DNA from: Bugula neritina
Lineage: Eukaryota > Bryozoa > Gymnolaemata > Cheilostomatida > Bugulidae
Direction of reading: 5' to 3'
Assembly (NCBI GenBank): GCA_964035545.1
Contig: OZ037771.1
Span: 1,550,001 to 1,614,000 of the forward strand
Length of the DNA: 64,000 nucleotides
The notes under the pieces were generated by a model. It was given only the letters and a program-made list of their open reading frames with translations, searched no databases and had not been told where the DNA came from. Position 1 is the stretch's first letter; the number at the start of each line of letters is the position of its first letter. Made by a program: the position numbers and the translations under genes. Of the stretch, positions 47,024 through 56,500 are shown in pieces.

Positions 47024-49096
47024 CTGTAACACACAGAGAATGTTAAACAGTTCAAAGTTGTCTTCTCTTAGCTATGAGAAAAAAACTGGAATGCCATTTA
47101 GAGCAGCACATATTATAGAAGAAGTTGAGTGAAGAAAAGCTCAGCCTGTCTGTAATTTAGAGAGTGCTGAAATTGTTTAGAGGTTGATTAAAAAGTTCTT
47201 GTCTGGTAGTCTTTCAAACAGATATGACTCCAAGCACCAAGGTATAGCAGAAGTGGCTATCTTATTCTAGAGTTTCTTTAACTTTAGCAAAATATCATGC
47301 CATAATTAGAACAAAACTAGAATAGTTTTAGTTTCACACTAGTAATAAAAATATAATTTCCTGAAACAGAAAATATCTTTAAGAACTAGTACTACGATTT
47401 AGGAACAACTGAAGTGGAACCTATAAATGTTACTAAATAGTATTTCACATAATACTCAGCAACCCCATACGAAGTATGGCATTTAATAGAGAAGATATTT
47501 AATGGCTGACCTTAGAAGTGTTGCGCATAGCTCCGTACGTAGCCAGCACTCCCAAGGGAGCTCCTATAAGCATGCCGTTCCTTGAGCCGTTCATGAGAGA
47601 GCGGGAGATGGGTCCAGTCTTCCTGACGGCTGCGACGCCAGCTCCTATGATGGCTCCTACGATAGAGCCAGCTTGTTCCATCTTCAGCACTACATGGGTA
47701 TACAACTCTCCCTACACACAAACCAGTCTCTGTGCAATACAACGTAGTGAAGGAGATCTACTGTACATATATACAGAAATACGTGAAGATAGTTTGCCTT
47801 TTTGCATTATAGAAAGCAGCTTACACACACAACTAAGCTATAAAAGTTGATTTTAAAATATTGGAGCAAAATGTTGTTTAACAAAAATATTATGTAAGTA
47901 GAAATTAAACTTTTCATTATAATTTTTGCTCCTCCAATAATAAAATATGCTGGAGTTATGTGCACCATACAGTATTATCTTGCATAACCCTATATCTTTA
48001 AAGAGAAAACCCCAGGCTAAACATGTCATCATAATCTTGATATATGCAAGGAGACGTACATTGAAGCCTAGTGGCTTACAACACCAGTGCTTGAACTGTC
48101 CACTGTGACAGGTGGCATTATGATTGATAAATATTTCATCCAGGATATCCATGTTGGTAAGACTGTTATGGCCGGGCAATTATGAAAGATGAATCACTTA
48201 TCATAACAAATTACCATATTTCTAATCTCTGTGAATTTCAAGTTGCATTATATATATTCTATCATCCGTAAGAGTTAGTGGGGATATTGAAGCAGGTTGT
48301 ATATTATCTTCAAGTGATAGCAAAGTAACATCCGAATGACAAACATACTTGCTCTTTTCAAATCAATTGAAACACAAAGAAATATAAAATATAGTAAGGT
48401 AGCTAAATTAAATTATATTGCCAACATCGAACGCTTGCTTATAACTTTTGGCAAACAACAAAATACAACCAACAAAATTTCCTGCGACATCTGCAACTAG
48501 GTCTCAGCCAGGTGAGGTAAGCTTGCAGACAGTCTAATTGAATACCACTGCAATATTATCACAAAGTAAACAAGGAGTCTTCAGAAGAGATAAAGCTAAT
48601 GAAAAGAGACTGTATAATGAAGCTGCTAGATCTTTATAGTAGAGCCCCAACCTATTCTAAATGTTTGTTTTTATATCAGATACTGAATAAGGTGCAGTAC
48701 AAACATACTCTAAAAATAGGATGAAGCATCAGAAAGATAAACAAAGTAAAAACTAGAAGTAAATTTAGTAGCACTGAGGTCTAACAAAGCCCACTATTTC
48801 CTCTCTAATAACACATGGGAAATTCAGCAATAAAAAACCCTAAAATTAAAGTACTACAGGCTACATGTGGTGAATGAATCCCAAGTTTATCTAAAGCTAA
48901 ATTTGCTTTCAATCTGAATATCTGCTGGAGTTTGAAAGGCGATGCTGTAAAGCCTGTGTGATCTTCTAAGAAAGGAAATGAGCAATTGTGTTACCTGTGC
49001 GTGCGGAACTGATTTCATGCTTTCATCATCAACTTCCATACCCACCACATTTCTTAAGTATGGGTACGACACAACTGGACTCGTCTCTCCTGCCAT
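46802..49096 (-). CDS. Complete three-exon gene for a 174-aa glycine-rich, probably membrane-embedded protein
   Basis: Exons 49096-48995, 47711-47511 and 47023-46802, all joined in phase 0 with AG/GT borders, encode 34 + 67 + 73 residues and a TGA stop. The ATG has A at -3 and G at +4. The N-terminal 45 residues are soluble and acidic. Exon 2 encodes a glycine-zipper hydrophobic segment (GSIVGAIIGAGVAAV), basic residues, then a second one (GMLIGAPLGVLATYGAM). Exon 3 has a Tyr/Arg-rich linker (DYEYFDRAYRLRHNRGQ) and a Gly/Ala-rich hydrophobic tail. Paired GxxxG segments of this size recall Tim17/22/23-like or other small mitochondrial inner-membrane proteins, but I cannot assign a family. The start codon faces POLH head to head, 1.5 kb away. 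Introns are 1,283 and 487 bp. Confidence 0.75.
47511..47711 (-). CDS. 174-aa protein, exon 2
   Basis: 67 codons between acceptor GTGTAG and donor GTCAGC, phase 0 at both ends. It carries two glycine-rich hydrophobic stretches separated by VRKTGPISRSLMNGSRN. The exon is clearly GC-richer than its introns. Confidence 0.8.
48995..49096 (-). CDS. 174-aa protein, exon 1
   Basis: 34 codons from ATG to donor GTAACA, phase 0. It encodes an acidic, proline- and tyrosine-containing N-terminus (MAGETSPVVSYPYLRNVVGM and onward) without a recognisable signal or presequence. Confidence 0.75.
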
Positions 49097-50588
49097 TGTT
49101 ACGGTTTCTAGAATGAAATAAAATTATTATAATTCAAATGTCATCTTATTTTGTGCAATCCAAACAATCCAGTTAATCAGGTTTATACTTATTGCAGGTG
49201 AAATTAATAATATTAATAGCAATATCAACACTAAGTTTGAATAAAAATGCAACGATGTAGATACTTTTGTAGGACGACATATCATGAGATAAGAGATTAA
49301 AATATAGCCACTCAAACATATGGGGTTTAGCATTATAATAATTATGGTAATTATTTGCATTACTACTATCAAGCATTATTGTGACAAGTTACAAGTAATA
49401 CTAATAGTATTTGATGAAACATTATTCGTAATGATAAAAATGATCATACTCATAGACCATAGCATATCAGTAACCTAAGTTAACTGTTAAAGTACCGCGC
49501 AACATAAGTAAAGCTAAAGGTTAGCAGAACTAACAAAAGTAAAAAAAATTAAAATTAAGTGCACCACGTTCAACTACTACTAGCAATATCTCACTTTTTT
49601 GTATGATACTAATTACGGTAATAGTAATACTAATAGCGTTAGCGTTACAGACCATCAATTCATCAGTCAAAGACTCAAAATAAATGTAATTATTTACACT
49701 TACACTTACTCTTAGTCTTACAGTTATTATCATAGTGATAGTTGCATAATTAATATTATTATGCTGGTATTTCAATTTTGTTACCTGTACTTGTAGTTCA
49801 CCAGATTTATATGTATGTCGTTGTATTTATATTATTGAAACAACCACAATTTAGAAGTTTAAGTTAAACTTAATCTAAATATTAAAGTTAATCTGTTTTT
49901 ATTTTAATTTTTCGTGACGCTCACACTCAGTCTCACAGTCACACTGACACTGACCTGAGTCTGACTCGCTCATTATTTATTATTATAAGTTAAAGCTATT
50001 TGACATGCATGCAAATTGCTATTTACATGCTTGTTAATAAAATAACAACTACATCAAAAAATTGACTTAATTCATTTTTATTCTAACAGCACTTACCAGA
50101 TAAAAATTAAAATAGCCGTGATCTTTGATAATAAATGGACGTTGAACCTTAGCTGCAAGATAGTAATGTAAACACAGTTAAAAAGCTTAAAAGATAAATC
50201 GCTACAATAGTTTACGGTTTGAAGTATCCGCGTTGCTCTCCAAAGTTGACCGCAATAAGTATTATTATAATATTCTAGGTAACATAAAAAGCAATAGAAT
50301 AGCTTTACTGCTAATAAATGTTTTGTGAAACGTGAATAGTTAATTTGTGCAAAATTAACCAATAATAGCAACGCTAACTAAAATCGCAAAGTTAGCGGTT
50401 CCCCTTGCACAAAGTCACAATAATAACATCGCATGTGAAAAGTTACATAACTGTAGACTGAACGTGAATGGCATTTTAATTTTAACTAGCCGTAAGTGGA
50501 CATAAAAATTATTTATGAATAATTGCATAGGTGGTTAGGAATAAACCATAAGACTTTAAAAGAGTAAAATATCTACTATCCAATCACA
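49097..50588. other. Divergent intergenic region between the 174-aa protein gene and POLH
   Basis: 1.5 kb separating two divergent start codons, so any shared or bidirectional promoter lies here or in POLH intron 1. Parts (49600-50020) are cryptic hexamer repeats of TAGTAATACTAATAGCGTTA and CACACTGACACTGACCTGAG types. I see no TATA box or CpG-rich island. Confidence 0.45.
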
Positions 50589-50599
50589 ATGGCAATTCC
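50589..50599 (+). CDS. POLH: POLH exon 1 (11-nt coding start, predicted)
   Basis: Exon 2 has no in-frame ATG before the catalytic motif and a stop just upstream, so the start must be in an earlier exon. ATGGCAATTCC, with A at -3, G at +4 and donor GTAAGC, is in phase 2 and joins exon 2 (CC|T) to give MAIPDIQSRIVALID, close to the expected N-terminus. The total length then divides by three. A CCAAT sequence ends three bases before the ATG. Another first exon cannot be excluded. Confidence 0.55.
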
Positions 50600-53500
50600 G
50601 TAAGCGTTAGTAACATTAAATTTTGATTTTCACTTAATCTTCATCTTAATCTTATACTTGTACTTGTAGTTATAAGTTAATGTTATTACATTTACTTATA
50701 GTTATACTTATAGTTATAAGTTATTAGTATAAACTTATACTTATAGTTATTAGTATTACTATAACTATTAGTTATTACTATTAGTATTACTAATACTAAT
50801 ATTAATAGTGATTACTTAGTCATAAGTTGATGTTATAGTAATAGTTATTATGTAACACTAACAGTAACAGTAATTACTAGTTAATAATTATAAATTAGTA
50901 TACTGCTACTCATAGTCATAGTGATATACTTATACTTATAGTGATAGTCATATTTATACTCATACTGATGCTGATGATACTCATAGTGATAGTGATACTG
51001 ATCGTCATTGTCAATCATATTCATACTGATACTCTGTTACCCATAGGGCATAGTGATAGTGCCTGTGATAGTGTCATACTCAGACTGATACTGTATAGAT
51101 AATTATTACATAGCAGTAAGCGTAGCTTTAACTTGAACTTTGAGTTCGAGCAGCGTAATTTAATTTTATATAACAGACTAAAACTAAGCTTTAGGCTTAA
51201 GCCATGCCCATTAAATTTAATCATTATGATTGTGATTGTTATTATCATTGTGATGGCCTTTAGCATAACTTATATACACCTTTATTTTCTTTTGAAGTTC
51301 AAATTCAATTCGAAATAAAGAATTAAAATGGCAATTGCATTGAGTGAATCATTGACAGTTACACAATCTCAATCACTCTGAGTATGAGAAACATGATTAT
51401 CAATACGAATGTTATAATCACTTTTTATCGATATAAATATGAATAATAATAATTAATACCATATATTGTATAATCAAGGATATCATAAATTTTTACAATG
51501 CAGTTTTTTATTGACATTCTTTAAAATTAAAGTAAGTGACAGTATGACTTCCGTTTTCTAAAATATGATTTTCATTACAAATGGCTACAGATAAATCTTT
51601 GTAATTTGAATTTGGCATATTTAATAAAAATGTCTCAATTTTCGACCTGTTTAAACTGTTTTAGAGCTCAATTATTGAATTTTATACCAAGTTTAAAAAC
51701 TCAGACAAAATGATGGATGGAGGTAACTTATATTTCAACTCTAACGTCTCCAACAAAGAATCTCATCGAAAGTTGAAAAGGTGATCAGAAATTGTTAACC
51801 TACAATATAGTTATAAATTAATAACCTGTATTACTAACTATAAATAACTTGCCTGTGAAATACTAGTAGTTGTACATTAGGCTAATTTTAGTTGGTTGTT
51901 GCATCATACTATACTCAAATTACATAACTCTAAAAAGAATCTCAGTGATAAAAGTTATATAATACAATAATACAATATAGTTTGCACTTGTTTGTTGTTA
52001 TAAAATTAGGTGAGAGAATATTTACAAATATCCACGGCCTAAAACTTGCAGCTATTCATTTGTATGCTCAATGTTGTTTAAATTAATTGGCTTTTAGTGA
52101 CATTCAAAGCCGAATAGTAGCACTGATTGACATGGATTGTTTCTATGTTCAAGTGGAGCAGAGATTGGCTCCAGAATGGAAAGGAAAGCCATGTGTTGTA
52201 GTACAGTATAATGAGTGGAAAGGTTTGTCTAGCCTGTGGTGTGGAAATTGTGAGACTAGAATCGTATTTAAAGCATCAGTTTTTGTCACATTTTATTGTG
52301 TTGGTGTGAAACCGTGACTTTATCAGTCTGACATGAAGTAATATTATAGGTTGAAGTAGTAACTCTGCACTATGGAACTATTCATGTTACTGGTTTGAGT
52401 TCTACTTTAATAAAACTGTGTTTAAAATTCTATAAAATATTTTGTACTTATCTTTAATTTTTTTCTTGCTGGTGTGAAACCAGATGCTACTTGGATGCTT
52501 TTCCCAAAGTTGTATTACAAATAACGACAGTATAATACAAGCTCTATGCAAATGTATGATAGATCTCATTGGCTGTTACTGTTAGGAGGGGGAATCATAG
52601 CTGTCGGGTATGAAGCTAGGGCTAAGGGAGTCACTCGCAGAGGTATGAGGGGAGACGATGCCAAACAAGTCTGTCCAGATGTGAAGCTGTTCAGTGTGCC
52701 AGAAATCAGAGGTGAGGAAATATTTGCTGCTTCACTAAAGAAGCTGCCAATTCTTTCCGCATGCTTCAAGGCAGTACGTTTACACTCTACATTACATTAC
52801 TGTAACTGTGTACTACTTGAGATGTTTAGGGAATTGATTTTAGTTATCTGCCAGCATTGCAGCATTTGTGTGTGCAACTTAGTTGTAGTTCTATTGTTTC
52901 TAGTGATGTCAGAAGGGGTAAATTAACTATAGTGTGTAGTTCATAGCCTGAGGGTTTTGTTACAGACCACTAAACTATTAGAACAGTGCATTATAGGAAT
53001 GCCCAGAAAATAGCAATTTTACTTGTATATATTAGAAAAGCATTTATATCCATATGATTATATTTACTTCTATATATTTCCTTTATGTCTTTAAATGATT
53101 ATTTTTACTTTTACATATTTGAATAAATATAATATTTACTTTAACATCTTTACATGAATATATTTACTTTAACATGTTTATGTGAATATATTTACCTTTA
53201 TACATTTATATGTATATTTTATTTACGTGTACATATTTGTATGTATATACTTCATACGCAGGTACATATATTTGCATGTATATAATTCATACGCAGGTAA
53301 AGCAGATCTAACAAGATACAGAGAAGCTGGGGCGGAGGTAATATCTGTTCTCACACAGTTCACGGGATGTAGAGTGGAGAGAGCGAGCATAGACGAAGCG
53401 TATATAGACCTCACTGATAAAGTACAGGATATGATTTCACAGGTTTCAATGTCACAGCTAGCGATACCCTCCACTCAGGACTTACCTCATACGTTCGTAG

Positions 53501-56500
53501 TCGGCTCTGAAAACGGTATGAGTTGTACAAGATGTCTAACATATACACAAGTAACATTATATTGTAATAATAACAAATGGAATAAAACATTTCTTTGTTT
53601 TATTGATAGAATATTTAATAATAGTTTTTTCAATAGTTTTATTACTGAGATTATTGTTAGTGACCCAGGTTTGTTTTGCGGTAGGTTTTACGAATCACAC
53701 TATAGATTTATAATAAGTGCAGCTCCTATTTATTCTCTGACTGTATCTAAAACCTGGATGCATTCTGATCACGTTTTTAGCATTTGTTGTAAATATGTAT
53801 ACTCTGAGACGCTAAAAGAATAAAACTTGGACTCGAGGCAATCTATTTAAGGACTTTAGAGCATATCACATGACCAGAATGTCGTATTGATATAAACCAG
53901 CTGTTTGACAGAGGTTTGGAGTGGCTCCTTTCTACTTGTATAGACTGTGGCTTCTTAAACTCTCACAGCTTTTGATCCTACACTTTCCTATGCTTTAGAC
54001 AACCGTGAAGATTCGCTCAGAGAGTGGCTCGAGTCATTGAGCTCTCCAGACTCTCTGGATTCTCACAATGATCTCCGATTGTGTTTTGGCGCCGTCATTG
54101 TGGAGAAGATGAGAAAGGCAGTTAAGGATCAGACAGGGTTTGAGTGCTCAGCAGGCATTTCACATAACAAGGTAGAATACAGTTTCACATAACAAGGTAG
54201 AATATAGTTTCACATAACAAGGTAGAATACAGTTTCACATAACAAGGTAGAATATAGTTTCACATAACAAGGTAGAATATAGTTTCACATAACAAGGTAG
54301 AATATAGTTTCACATAACAAGGTAGAATATAGCTTCACATAACAAGGTAGAATATAGTTTCACATAACAAGGTAGAATATAGTTTCACATAACAAGGTAG
54401 AATATAGTTTCACATAACAAGGTAGAATATAGTTTCGCATAACAAGGTAGAATATAGCTTCACATAACAAGGTAGAATATAGCTTCACATAACAAGGTAG
54501 AATATAGTTTCACATAACAAGGTAGAATATAGTTTCACATAACAAGGTAGAATATAGTTTCACATAACAAGGTAGAATATAGTTTCACATAACAAGGTAG
54601 AATACAGTTTCACATAACAAGGTAGAATATAGTTTCACATAACAAGGTAGAATACAGTTTCACATAACAAGGTAGAATACAGTTTCACATAACAAGGTAG
54701 AATATAGTTTCACATAACAAGGTAGAATATAGTTTCACATAACAAGGTAGAATATAGTTTCACATAACAAGGTAGAATATAGCTTCACATAACAAGGTAG
54801 AATATAGTTTCACATAACAAGGTAGAATATAGTTTCACATAACAAGGTAGAATATAGTTTCACATAACAAGGTAGAATATAGTTTCACATAACAAGGTAG
54901 AATATAGCTTCACATAACAAGGTAGAATATAGCTTCACATAACAAGGTAGAATATAGTTTCACATAACAAGGTAGAATATAGTTTCACATAACAAGGTAG
55001 AATATAGTTTCACATAACAAGGTAGAATATAGTTTCGCATAACAAGGTAGAATATAGCTTCACATAACAAGGTAGAATATAGCTTCACATAACAAGGTAG
55101 AATATAGTTTCACATAACAAGGTAGAATATAGTTTCACATAACAAGGTAGAATATAGTTTCACATAACAAGGTAGAATATAGTTTCACATAACAAGGTAG
55201 AATATAGCTTCACATAACAAGGTAGAATATAGCTTCACATAACAAGGTAGAATATAGTTTCACATAACAAGGTAGAATATAGCTTCACATAACAAGGTAG
55301 AATACAGTTTCACATAACAAGGTAAAATATAGTTTCACATAACAAGGTAGAATATAGTTTCACATAACAAGGTAGAATATTGTAGACGGTTTCATCCTCT
55401 AAGCCCTCTAATGATATAAACTGTAGTTATAGCAAGTTTCATACAGCAATTCATGTGTTGCCCAGGTTCTTTCAAAGCTAGCCTGTGGACTACATAAACC
55501 ACAAAAGCAGACCATTCTGGGCATCAGTGCAGTGCCCGACTTATTTTCCACTTTCCCAATAAGCAAGGTCAGACATTTTGGCGGAAAGCTGGGGCAGAGT
55601 ATAAAAGAAGACTTTGGTGTGAACTTTATAGGAGAGTGTGTGACAATTCCTCTCAAGGTGAACTCTTTGATGCAGAAGTTCGTAAACAATATTATATAGG
55701 CTGTTGGATACCCCCACCCGATAGCTAATTGTTAATCAGAACTCTAAGGCTTGTACAGCCAGTTACAGTCAGACTGTTTCTATTCAGTGATCTCTTTAAA
55801 TCTGAATTATTCAACTTCTTAATTTTATTTTCATTTTATTGAACCTCACTTCTTGTGGTACTTCCATTACTTTTTCTCCTAAGATTTATTATTAAGATTT
55901 CCCCCTCCCGAGATGATTATTTAAAAATGATGTCAGGTTCTATCATTGTCAACATTATTATCCACTATTCAGGATTTGAGGGACCAATATGGTACAAAGA
56001 CGGCTAACTTTATACACGACATGTGCAGAGGTCATGACCCCGAGCCTGTCAATGACCGACAACTCCCAAAGTCAGTTGGCTGCAGTAAGAATTTTAGAGG
56101 AAAGCTTATAATAACCACATACAAGAAGGTACTCACTGTTAACTGTTGACTATTTACTGTTCACTACTTACTATTACCTATTCACTATTAACTACTCATT
56201 ATTTACCAGTAATTATTTACCAGTTAAATATTCACAAAATGTTTATTGCTGTTCCTGTGTATTGCTAAACCAACTTATGTACCTTAGCTTTCAATGTAAG
56301 TAATTTATTATGTGAGTTTGCTTTGTAACCAGGCCCGCTATTGGCTGAAACAGTTGTCTGCAGAAGTAGAAGAGAGGCTGATTAAAGATCGGGAGCAGAA
56401 TCATAGAATACCTAAAAGTCTCTCCATGTCAGTGAGGTTTGTGTATAGATTTGTGTATAGACTTGCGTAAAGATTTGTATAGACTTATGTATAGACTTGT

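Noticed and set aside
52087-52317. POLH starting at TTG 52087
   Set aside because: Metazoan nuclear genes rarely start at TTG, a stop lies immediately upstream, and TTTTAG at 52092-52097 is a good acceptor for an upstream exon.
54161-55380. CRISPR-like array
   Set aside because: The 25-bp units follow each other directly with no unique spacers, and the genome is eukaryotic. It is a minisatellite.
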